This document shows positions 8,555 to 15,420 of a DNA stretch of 64,000 nucleotides, in pieces (the stretch's first letter is position 1; every line of letters starts with the position of its first letter). Source of the DNA: Thermococcus sp. 2319x1 (lineage in GTDB: Archaea; Methanobacteriota_B; Thermococci; Thermococcales; Thermococcaceae); NCBI RefSeq assembly GCF_001484685.1, contig NZ_CP012200.1, forward strand, positions 118,321-182,320. Direction: 5' to 3'. The position numbers and the translations under genes are program-made. Below the pieces are notes generated by a model. That model saw only the letters and a list, made by a program, of their open reading frames with translations, was not told where the DNA came from and did not search any database.

Positions 8555-8991
8555 TATTTTCTCACCTCTATGACTTTTTCTTTTATGCTTTCGTCCAGTA
8601 TAGCATCTATAACCTCATGAATATTATCAAAAGCTAGGTAGTATCTTTTCCCGTCTGTGGCCTCTATGAGCAAGCCAGAATCTGAACTGGCATAGGAAAC
8701 TACCTCTCCATATTTACCTTTGTATTTGCCAATTCTATACCGGCCAAATTCTAGCCCCCCAAGTCTCCAGACAAGCACATCTCGGTAATCTTTAACTTGG
8801 AAATCTCTAACTCTAATTGGAACTGTTCTCCTTTTTGTTTTTATTACAAGAATTACTTGGTTGTTCTCATGTCGAATAATAACTGCATGGGGCACATATG
8901 CATCAAAAAAGCCATATTTTATGAGTGCAAGGACTAGCCCAACTATTCCTAATGTAATAAATAAGGACAACAAAATAGAATTATCCACCAT
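8554..8991 (-). CDS. Membrane-anchored PH-like domain protein in the RiPP-like operon
   Basis: About 145 residues: one N-terminal membrane helix (residues 4-24), a basic beta-rich stretch (VIIRHENNQVILVIKTKRR) and a C-terminal segment, RYRIGKYKGKYGEVVSYAS then GKRYYLAFDN and a closing helix. The C-terminal part resembles the bacterial PH-like fold (bPH_5 group) often seen in membrane proteins next to exporters. Assignment is by pattern only. A GTG at 9000 is an alternative start; ATG 8991 fits the GTGAG ribosome-like site better. In this operon it is a candidate immunity or exporter accessory protein. Confidence 0.5.
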   Translation of the reverse strand: MVDNSILLSLFITLGIVGLVLALIKYGFFDAYVPHAVIIRHENNQVILVIKTKRRTVPIRVRDFQVKDYRDVLVWRLGGLEFGRYRIGKYKGKYGEVVSYASSDSGLLIEATDGKRYYLAFDNIHEVIDAILDESIKEKVIEVRK

Positions 8992-9412
8992 TATTCTCAC
9001 GCTCTTTGTTGTTGTTTTGCATGATGTCCCTCAGTATATCTACGAAGTGGATATCGGTATTCTGCTTCTGGAGATATATAAATTCGTTGGTAAATAACCA
9101 TAATATGGCGTTTTTTAAGTCATTTTTTATTATCCTCCTTGGGGTTTCTGGATAGATAAGACACAGATGCGTGACAAGGTCTGAAAATTTTACACTCCCT
9201 TTTTTCTGGAGTATTTTTATGATCTCCCCCATGGTTGGATTCATCACGGTGATTTTCCATGTAATTGGATTAAATCCCACAACTCTCCCATCTCTCTCGA
9301 ATCTAAATTTTAAATTTTTGAGTAAGCTGATCATATATTTATCAGAGCTTACTTCAGTTAGCAAACCGTTAATATGCTTATCAATATTGGTTATCAAGCT
9401 ATTAGTTATCAT
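8981..9412 (-). CDS. PqqD-like RiPP recognition protein
   Basis: A 143-residue soluble protein. Residues about 36-115 follow the PqqD/RRE layout: a beta hairpin (FERDGRVVGFNPITWKITV), the common MNPT turn at 57-60, a helix (MGEIIKIL), then two more helices in the winged-helix part (SVKFSDLVTHLCLIYPE and KNAILWLFTNEFI). RREs bind the leader of a precursor peptide and hand it to the modifying enzyme. It overlaps the radical SAM gene as ATGA (9409-9412), as expected for a partner. The N- and C-terminal extensions are unlike free-standing PqqD, which is about 90 residues. Confidence 0.7.
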   Translation of the reverse strand: MITNSLITNIDKHINGLLTEVSSDKYMISLLKNLKFRFERDGRVVGFNPITWKITVMNPTMGEIIKILQKKGSVKFSDLVTHLCLIYPETPRRIIKNDLKNAILWLFTNEFIYLQKQNTDIHFVDILRDIMQNNNKERENNGG

Positions 9413-10593
9413 GTTGATAACACCTCCCTAATATTTCTTGCTAGAATGGACAAATCTTCTTCATTTAATTGTAATATATCCAAGTAATCTGAACCTATCC
9501 TTGTCATAAAGAGAGATTTCAACTTGAGGATATCTCTCTCAGTTTTTAGATAGGAGGATATTGATAAAAGCACAGGGTTATCTCTCCATGCATATTCCAA
9601 ACCTTCTTTCCATAGTTTTTCTATTCCATCTGAAACATGACCGTAAGCCAAACTCAAATATGGAGTGGGAAGAATATAACCTTCTGCACTTATTGAAAGG
9701 GAAATCAGTGAGACATATGGACCTATTATGATATGCTCTGTTGGATCGCCAAATTCAATTCTAGTGGAATACTCAAAACTATGTTCGAATATCCACGTTA
9801 TTAATTTCCTGTATTGATCATCAGTCGGCATTAGTTTCACATGTTCGAAGGTTTCAGGAACAAAATACATTGTGCGAACAGATAAAACCTCAAGTTTGTC
9901 ACATAACTCAACAGTTTCTGGAAAGTTATCTATATTTAGTTTTGTTGAACAGAAACTTACAATTGTTGGAATATTGTATTCGATCAGATTCTTTATTGCG
10001 TTGATAGCTCTGTTGTATGAACCTTTAGGTCTTAGTTTTTCCATAATCTCAGGTCTGGAGCCATCTAAAGATACTTGGACAGCGGCAATACCACTTTCAG
10101 CAAGTTTTGAAGCAAAGTTGTCGGATATTAATGAGCCATTAGTTACCATGTTAACATCGATCCCCCTTTCGTTAGCATATTGTATAATATCAAACAAATC
10201 CCTACGAAGTGTTGGCTCACCTCCACATAAACATAAGACCAGAACATTTAATTTCGCCAGTTCGTCTATGACATTAAATATCTCCTCTCTGCTGAGTTCT
10301 CTGCGAATTACATCTGGAGAACAACCAATGTAACAATAGGGACAATTGTAGTTACATCGATATGTAACATCGATTGCTGCAGAAACAGGGCCCTTTAGAT
10401 TTTCCGGCCAGATGCGATACTTACGATAAAGACTTCTAAGCTCGCTAAATATCTCTGGGATCTCTTTTAATTCCCCAGCCCTGTAAGGTACATTTGTACC
10501 AGTTGACATTTGAATAAATCTGCTGAGAATATTCGAAAAAGAATAATAAAACGTTTGAAGTTCATTTGATAGACTGCCAACACCCAGTCTCAT
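9409..10593 (-). CDS. Radical SAM peptide-modifying enzyme
   Basis: A 394-residue radical SAM protein. The cluster-binding motif CNYNCPYC has cysteines at 80, 84 and 87, GGEP follows near 133, and the barrel continues to about 290. The C-terminal part, EGYILPTPYLSLAYGHVSDG then IEKLW, has the outline of a SPASM/PqqE tail but the usual cysteine is threonine and no other SPASM cysteines are present. An N-terminal extension of about 70 residues precedes the barrel. The gene follows two small peptide genes by 12 bases and overlaps a PqqD-like gene, the classical setting of a RiPP maturase. Start ATG 10593 lies behind AGGTGA; an upstream GTG sits inside that site. Confidence 0.85.
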   Translation of the reverse strand: MRLGVGSLSNELQTFYYSFSNILSRFIQMSTGTNVPYRAGELKEIPEIFSELRSLYRKYRIWPENLKGPVSAAIDVTYRCNYNCPYCYIGCSPDVIRRELSREEIFNVIDELAKLNVLVLCLCGGEPTLRRDLFDIIQYANERGIDVNMVTNGSLISDNFASKLAESGIAAVQVSLDGSRPEIMEKLRPKGSYNRAINAIKNLIEYNIPTIVSFCSTKLNIDNFPETVELCDKLEVLSVRTMYFVPETFEHVKLMPTDDQYRKLITWIFEHSFEYSTRIEFGDPTEHIIIGPYVSLISLSISAEGYILPTPYLSLAYGHVSDGIEKLWKEGLEYAWRDNPVLLSISSYLKTERDILKLKSLFMTRIGSDYLDILQLNEEDLSILARNIREVLST

Positions 10594-10605
10594 TATCTTC
10601 ACCTT

Positions 10606-10866
10606 TTATGTCAAGTTTTTACTCAAGGTGCTATGCTGTATCTTTGGATCTCTAATTAGGGAAGCATTGCCATGTAAAAGCCACTTTGCTATCCATGCTG
10701 CTACTCCCCAAACAACTGCGACATACATTGCAGCAATAACCCATACTGCCGCAGCCGCCATAACCGTACCGCCAACATTTAATACATACGCATGGCTTAT
10801 TGCTATTTCTTTGGTAATTCCTGAAGTAATACCAACATCACCCCCAACAGGAGGCAAATAGCTCAT
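10606..10866 (-). CDS. Candidate RiPP precursor peptide B (86 aa)
   Basis: A short peptide starting at ATG 10866 behind a perfect GGAGGTGA. The N-terminus reads YLPPVGGDVG, matching YIPPIGEDLG in the gene before it. Residues 31-33 are VGG, followed by a strongly hydrophobic stretch (about 35-63) rich in Ala, Val and Trp (Trp42, 53, 58, 62) and a polar basic tail. There is no cysteine, so thioether sactipeptides and lanthionines are excluded. Its start overlaps the stop of the first peptide gene (ATGA) and the radical SAM gene follows 12 bases later. A small membrane protein unrelated to RiPPs is the alternative. Confidence 0.7.
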   Translation of the reverse strand: MSYLPPVGGDVGITSGITKEIAISHAYVLNVGGTVMAAAAVWVIAAMYVAVVWGVAAWIAKWLLHGNASLIRDPKIQHSTLSKNLT

Positions 10867-11033
10867 GCACTTTCACCTCCTGAGGTTTTGTCTTTTAACG
10901 GTAAGGACCAAATAACTACGAAAAGGACTGGCATAATCTGAGTGAATATTGGTCCTGGGCCACCGACTTCAACTACAACACTTCCAAGCCCGTGTCCAAG
11001 ATCCTCTCCGATGGGAGGGATATACTCTCCCAT
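10863..11033 (-). CDS. Candidate RiPP precursor peptide A (56 aa)
   Basis: A 56-residue peptide starting at ATG 11033 behind GGAGGGAG; a longer frame from 11063 lacks a ribosome site. The N-terminus EYIPPIGEDLG matches peptide B, and VGG occurs at 23-25 before a hydrophobic stretch (IFTQIMPVLFVVIWSLPL) and a polar tail. It has no cysteine, serine appears at 18, 43, 51 and 55, and glycine and proline are frequent. It is the first gene of the operon, just behind the promoter, where precursor genes usually lie. The shared head and differing hydrophobic tail suggest leader and core, but cleavage and modification are inferred. Confidence 0.7.
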   Translation of the reverse strand: MGEYIPPIGEDLGHGLGSVVVEVGGPGPIFTQIMPVLFVVIWSLPLKDKTSGGESA

Positions 11034-11078
11034 TAATACTCCCTCCAGTTTAACATTATGCATAATTTGATATGTTGC

Positions 11079-11097
11079 TATAAATATTTATTCTTTT
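11079..11097 (-). promoter_or_regulatory. Promoter of the RiPP-like operon
   Basis: On the minus strand the stretch reads GAAAAGAATAAATATTTATA, a good BRE plus TATA box. Transcription would begin near 11055, about 20 bases before the first precursor gene. The seven genes downstream have gaps of at most 12 bases or overlap, so this is the only evident promoter. Confidence 0.55.
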
Positions 11098-11227
11098 CGT
11101 AAACTCTAAGTTACCAACTTCAAGTTTCTAAATTTCTTAAAAAAAAGTAAGTCCTTAAAAAGCTCCTTCTTCTAGATTACAAATGAGTAACTATATAAAA
11201 CTTTGAATAGTAAATAAAAATTTAATT

Positions 11228-11279
11228 CTTTATAAGCATCTCATCCAAAGATAGTGATGGAAGCTAAGATTTAAATCTT
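11228..11279 (+). promoter_or_regulatory. TATA box and 14-bp palindrome before the MBL gene
   Basis: TTTATAAG at 11228-11235 is followed by the perfect palindrome AAGATTTAAATCTT at 11266-11279, which would lie just after the start of transcription. The placement fits a repressor site, but AT-rich palindromes also arise by chance. The rest of the 11064-11298 gap is AT-rich and holds no reading frame I can support. Confidence 0.4.
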
Positions 11280-11298
11280 GGAGGATTAACTTCATAAC

Positions 11299-12428
11299 AT
11301 GGTACTCTCCTTTAAGCCTGTGTGGTTTGATTCCTTGGGATCCAAGAGTTCATGTGTCTTCGTTAAAACACCTGACATCTCGATCTTAATAGATCCGGGT
11401 GTCGCTATTATGCATCCAAGTTTTCCAGCCACTGAAGAAGAGAAAATCGAATGGCTTATTGAGGGGGAGAAGGCAATAAAAAAGGCCAGTGAAAAGGCCG
11501 ATATTATTGTAATTTCTCACTATCACTACGATCACTACTTTCCAAGCGATTTAGATATGTATGGGGAAAAACACTCTTAGTTAAGAACCCAAATGAGTAT
11601 ATAAACGATTCCCAGAGAGAACGAGCCGAGTATTTTTATTCCAATTTCTACAGGTATTATGGAGAATTAAAGTTGGAGGATATCTGGAAAGAACCAGAAT
11701 CGCGAGAATATCCAAATCCAATGGAAGAGCTACCAATAGCATTCTCCAAGGATTTCGGAGATTACAACAAGCGAAGGAAACAACTCCTTGAAAAAGGCCT
11801 TAAGTGGTTCAGAAATAGGGTCAATAAATGGAATCGAAACCCAAAAATTCCTGAGATGAGTTTCAAGAATCTTCGAGTTGTGTTTGCTGATGGGAGAGAA
11901 TTTCAGTTTGGAGACACAAAAGTCAAATTTACGAAACCTCTCTTTCATGGAATAGAGTTTTCAAGAGTGGGTTGGGTGATTTCAACTGTTATTGAACATG
12001 AAGAAGAAAAGTTAATCCATTCAAGTGATTTAAATGGCCCTATAATAGAAGACTATGCGGAGTGGATAATTAGAGAAAATCCAGATATCTTAGTCTTAGA
12101 CGGCCCTATGACATATATGCTTGGTTACCTCCTCAATAAAATCAATTTAAGAAGAGCAATTGAAAATGCGGTTAGAATTGTGAAAGAGACAGATGCAGAG
12201 ACTATTATCTACGATCACCACCTCCCGCGAGAGCGTCATTTTAGGGAGCATACGAGAGAGGTGTGGGAAGTTGGAGAAAAGCTCAACAAAAGTGTTTTAA
12301 CGGCCGCCGAGTTCTTGGGAAAGAAGCCAAAAGTTCTGGAAGTCACTCTTAAAAATAAAAAAAGGAGATCAGTTCAGAGAATGCAAATGATGTCATCTTT
12401 TTGGTGGAAAAACACCAAGCTGTCGTAA
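11299..12428 (+). pseudogene. UPF0282-like MBL-fold hydrolase, frameshifted
   Basis: Two reading frames form one archaeal metallo-beta-lactamase-fold protein of the UPF0282 type. The first (11299-11580) holds SLGSKSSCVFV and the metal motif SHYHYDHYFPSD. At about 11568 the frame breaks in GGGGAAAAA; one extra base would restore GKTLLVKNPNEYIND and join the second part, which has LFHGIEFSRVGWVI, HSSDLNGP and the closing YDHHLPRERHF histidines. Together they give about 375 residues, near family size. The last 25 or so residues overlap the convergent SnoaL-like gene and look unrelated, so the 3' end may also be damaged. A sequencing error is a real alternative. Confidence 0.75.
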
Positions 12429-12812
12429 AATAGCAATCTCGTTGCTTACCCACCACATTTCTGCAACTTTATCTCCTTCGAAGCGGTATACAGTCATACC
12501 TTCAAAGCGGACCTTTTTTCCAGTAGGTGGAATTCCCATAAACTCGCCCTTTTGGGTTCCAGTTACTGTCCACCGTACCGCAATTTTATCTTCCTCAGCT
12601 ATCATGTCTTCGATAGTTGCGTGAAAATCTGGAAGCGTCTTGTGAACTTCAACTACCCATTTTTTAAATGAGGCAAAGTCTGAAACCTCAGGAATATTAG
12701 GATGGTGATTTTTGAAATTTGGTGTGTAAAACTTGTCTATTACTTCCACATTTCCCCTGTTCCAGATTTCGTCGATTATCGTTTGGAGGATTCTTTTTCT
12801 TTCTGTGCTCAT
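12393..12812 (-). CDS. SnoaL-like polyketide cyclase family protein
   Basis: A 139-residue protein with the SnoaL/NTF2-like pattern: IIDEIWNRGNVEVIDKFYTPNFKNHHP at the start, DFHATIEDMIAEEDKIAVRWTVTGTQKG in the middle, GIPPTGKKVRFEGMTVYRFEGDKVAEMWW near the end (each shortened here to recognise the family). Members include ester cyclases and proteins of unknown activity, so no reaction is assigned. It starts at ATG 12812 behind GAGGGGGTGA. The family is more common in bacteria and soil archaea than in Thermococcales, so transfer with the adjoining accessory region is possible. Confidence 0.8.
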   Translation of the reverse strand: MSTERKRILQTIIDEIWNRGNVEVIDKFYTPNFKNHHPNIPEVSDFASFKKWVVEVHKTLPDFHATIEDMIAEEDKIAVRWTVTGTQKGEFMGIPPTGKKVRFEGMTVYRFEGDKVAEMWWVSNEIAILRQLGVFPPKR

Positions 12813-12843
12813 TTATTTTCACCCCCTCTTACGCTGTGTATCT

Positions 12844-12906
12844 GAGTTATTTGAGAACCAGCCTTTTGATAGCCTTTTGGTAAGGTACCAGGCACTCAAA
12901 AAACTC
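12844..12906. repeat. 16-bp imperfect inverted repeat with internal direct repeats
   Basis: GAGTTATTTGAGAACC at 12844-12859 is mirrored by GGCACTCAAAAAACTC at 12891-12906, with 13 of 16 pairs matching. Inside it AGCCTTTTG occurs twice, at 12860-12868 and 12871-12879. It lies in the leader of the SnoaL-like gene and could fold as an RNA hairpin or be the remnant of a small mobile element. The rest of the gene-free stretch to 13122 holds a possible TATA (AATATATAC near 12935) and nothing else I can support. Confidence 0.45.
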
Positions 12907-13122
12907 AACTTATTACTATGAATAGGACTTAGGTAATATATACTTTTGTATTATGTGGGAATGTAGTAATTATGACGTTTACAAAGAATTAGAGCATTTT
13001 GACAAATTCAAACAAAACTTTAAACAAAGTTTCATGTAAACTCGCGCCTTACAAAAACAGAACTTCAAATATCGAATTATGGAAGAAAAATAAAATGAGG
13101 GTGGATTATTTTTCTGCAGAGA

Positions 13123-13830
13123 CTACTTCAAAATTATCCTTGCGTCCACTATAACTGCCCCTTCTCCCTCGGGATAAACGAAGACCGGGTTCAAGTCCAT
13201 CTCTTTGATGTAATCCTTGAGGTCATCAACGAGCTGTGAAACTTTTAGCATCATGTCCACAATTGCTTTCATGTCTGCCGGTGGTTCTCCCCTTGCCCCA
13301 GCGAGGATCGGGTATCCCTTGATGCTCCTTATCATCGCCCAAGCATCTTTTTCCTCAATTGGGATTATCCTGAAGGTTACGTCTTTAAGGATCTCCACGA
13401 AGATTCCACCGAGACCGAACATTATTGCGTGGCCAAACTGTGGATCCTCAGTTACACCGATAATGATCTCTCTTCCAGGCTTGAGCATTGGGGCTATCAA
13501 TACACCCAAGATTTCAGCATCTGGCCGGTATTTCCTTGCATTTTCGTGAATTTCTTCCCACTTCTGCTTGAGCTCTTCATCGTTTTTTATGTTGAGCATA
13601 ACGACTTTTGCATCGCTTTTGTGGAGAATCTGTGGAGACATGAGTTTCATAACGACTGGATACCCTATTTCGTTTGCGTATTTTATGGCCTCATCGAGGG
13701 TTTTCGCAAGCTTTTCCTCTGGAAGTGGCAAGCCATAGGCTTTTAAAACCTGCTTTGCTTCATATTCAACCAAAGCCTTCCTACCTTGAGCCAAAACTCC
13801 TTCAATCACTTTTAAAGCTTCGTCTTTCAT
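13123..13830 (-). CDS. acdB: Acyl-CoA synthetase (ADP-forming) beta subunit
   Basis: A 235-residue ATP-grasp subunit. With the alpha subunit it converts an acyl-CoA, ADP and phosphate to the acid, CoA and ATP, the main substrate-level ATP step of sugar and peptide fermentation in Thermococcales. The ATP-grasp fold is seen in EIGYPVVMKLMSPQILHKSD, with His70 in the position of the second phosphohistidine, and in MFGLGGIFVEILKDV and the final EMDLNPVFVY. Start ATG 13830 is chosen over an upstream ATG because of the GGGGGG site. It follows acdA with a gap of 35 bases. Confidence 0.9.
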   Translation of the reverse strand: MKDEALKVIEGVLAQGRKALVEYEAKQVLKAYGLPLPEEKLAKTLDEAIKYANEIGYPVVMKLMSPQILHKSDAKVVMLNIKNDEELKQKWEEIHENARKYRPDAEILGVLIAPMLKPGREIIIGVTEDPQFGHAIMFGLGGIFVEILKDVTFRIIPIEEKDAWAMIRSIKGYPILAGARGEPPADMKAIVDMMLKVSQLVDDLKDYIKEMDLNPVFVYPEGEGAVIVDARIILK

Positions 13831-13865
13831 AATTAACCCCCCATAATAAGGAAATAAGGAGTGAA

Positions 13866-15287
13866 TCACTCCTCCTTTAACTTTTCAAGATATTTAGCGT
13901 ATTGAACTAAGCCTGCTAAAGCTCTAACCCCTCTCTCCGGTGTTGGATACACTGGAACTCCCCTCTCTTCAAGTATCTTTGCATAATACTCCGTCTTTTT
14001 ACCGCCCATGGCAACCGCAACTATTGGTTTTTCGCTCTTCTTTGCGTAGTCCGCTAAGATTTCTATTATTTCCTCCTCATCCAAGAGCGGCACCTGGAAG
14101 AGAACGATTACCACTATTGCATCAACGTTTGGATCGTTTACAAAAGCTTCAATTGCATACTTGTACCTCTGGGCATCGGTATCTCCAACGACATCAGTCG
14201 GATTTCCTGCAACCGCGTGTGGTGGGAAGTGCTCCTTTAGGTATTCGATGGTATCTTCGCTAAGTTCGGCCATTTTTAGACCAAATTTGGCAACGGCATC
14301 ACTTGCCATAACTCCCGCTCCACCACCGTCTGTAATTATTCCAACCCTGTCTCCCTTTGGAAGCTTGCACTTTGCAAATGCCTTTGCTACATCAAACATG
14401 TGCTCAAAGTCCTCTGCCCTTAGAATCCCAGTCTGCTTGAAAACTGCATCATAAATCACATCGGCCCCAGCTAAGCTTCCGGTGTGGGATGAAGCGGCCT
14501 TTGCACCGTATTCCGTCCTTCCGCTCTTAAGGGCTATAACGGGCTTTACCTTTGTTATCCTCTTTGCAGCTTCGATGAATTTTCTGCCCTCTTTCACTCC
14601 CTCTATATAGAAGGTGACAACCCTTATGGAGTCATCGTAAATGAAATAATCCATCAGATCAGCATCGTCTACGTCTATTTTGTTACCGTAGCTTACCATC
14701 TTTCCGATTCCTATTCCAGCTAAGGCTGCCCAATCGAGCATTGCCGCAGCAAAAGCCCCGCTTTGAGAAACGAAAGCTATTGGGCCGCTCTTAGGTCTGT
14801 CCATTTTTTCCTCAGGCAGGAAAACCGTGTCGACACCGGTGTCGGGCACGTAAACTCCAACGCAGTTAGGCCCTATGACCCTTATCCCGTTTTCCCTTGC
14901 TATTTGAAGGATCTCCTCTTCCATTTTCTTTCCTTCTTCGCCGAGCTCTCCAAAACCTCCAGTAATAATTACTACTGCCTTTATCCCCTTTTCTGCGATT
15001 TCTCTCATTGTGTTTGGCACAAAGGGAGCTGGAATTGATATTACCGCTAAATCAGTGTCATCTGGGAGTTCTTTGACGCTCTTGTATACTTTATACCCCT
15101 CGATTTCATCAAGCTTGGGGTTTACGGGGTAAATGTTGCCCTTGAAAATACCCTGCTCTTTGTTCCTTTTAAAGTTCTCAAAAATAACGTTTCCAACTTT
15201 TCCTTTTTTGTTTGTGGCTCCTATGATTGCGACAGCCTTGGGTTCGAAGAAGGGCTTGAGTTCTTCGACAATTTTTGGGCTTTTCAT
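13866..15287 (-). CDS. acdA: Acyl-CoA synthetase (ADP-forming) alpha subunit
   Basis: A 473-residue alpha subunit with the CoA-binding Rossmann domain (AVAIIGATNKKGKVGNVIF, residues 18-36) and two succinyl-CoA-ligase-like domains. His268 in ASSHTGSLAG is the phosphorylated catalytic histidine. The GPNCVGVY loop near 139 is typical. Alpha and beta genes are adjacent here, while in some Pyrococcus isozymes they are apart, so substrate preference (acetyl, aryl or branched acyl) cannot be told. The gene starts behind GAGGTGATACC and is preceded by a strong inverted repeat. Confidence 0.9.
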   Translation of the reverse strand: MKSPKIVEELKPFFEPKAVAIIGATNKKGKVGNVIFENFKRNKEQGIFKGNIYPVNPKLDEIEGYKVYKSVKELPDDTDLAVISIPAPFVPNTMREIAEKGIKAVVIITGGFGELGEEGKKMEEEILQIARENGIRVIGPNCVGVYVPDTGVDTVFLPEEKMDRPKSGPIAFVSQSGAFAAAMLDWAALAGIGIGKMVSYGNKIDVDDADLMDYFIYDDSIRVVTFYIEGVKEGRKFIEAAKRITKVKPVIALKSGRTEYGAKAASSHTGSLAGADVIYDAVFKQTGILRAEDFEHMFDVAKAFAKCKLPKGDRVGIITDGGGAGVMASDAVAKFGLKMAELSEDTIEYLKEHFPPHAVAGNPTDVVGDTDAQRYKYAIEAFVNDPNVDAIVVIVLFQVPLLDEEEIIEILADYAKKSEKPIVAVAMGGKKTEYYAKILEERGVPVYPTPERGVRALAGLVQYAKYLEKLKEE

Positions 15288-15311
15288 GGTATCACCTCTA
15301 AAATTTTATGA

Positions 15312-15350
15312 ATAAAGTTCCACTTGAACTTTATCTTCTTGTGTATAAAA
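15312..15350 (-). promoter_or_regulatory. acdAB promoter with perfect 9-bp inverted repeat
   Basis: On the minus strand TTTTATACAC (15341-15350) is a TATA box. Just downstream, ATAAAGTTC (15312-15320) and GAACTTTAT (15326-15334) form a perfect inverted repeat around CACTT, spanning the expected transcription start. This is the position of an archaeal repressor site. The factor is unknown; it does not match the SurR (GTTn3AAC) or TGM (TATCACn5GTGATA) sites as I know them. Confidence 0.6.
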
Positions 15351-15420
15351 GTTTTATGTAGGTAAAATAAGCTCCCTGATGAATCAATAAAGGCATTATT
15401 GCCCAAAAATTGGAAGAATA

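Noticed and set aside
10606-10866. Lanthipeptide or sactipeptide precursor
   Set aside because: The peptide has no cysteine, so no thioether can form.
12844-12906. CRISPR-like repeats or insertion sequence ends
   Set aside because: Only one copy of each arm exists, there are no regular spacers, and no transposase gene lies nearby.
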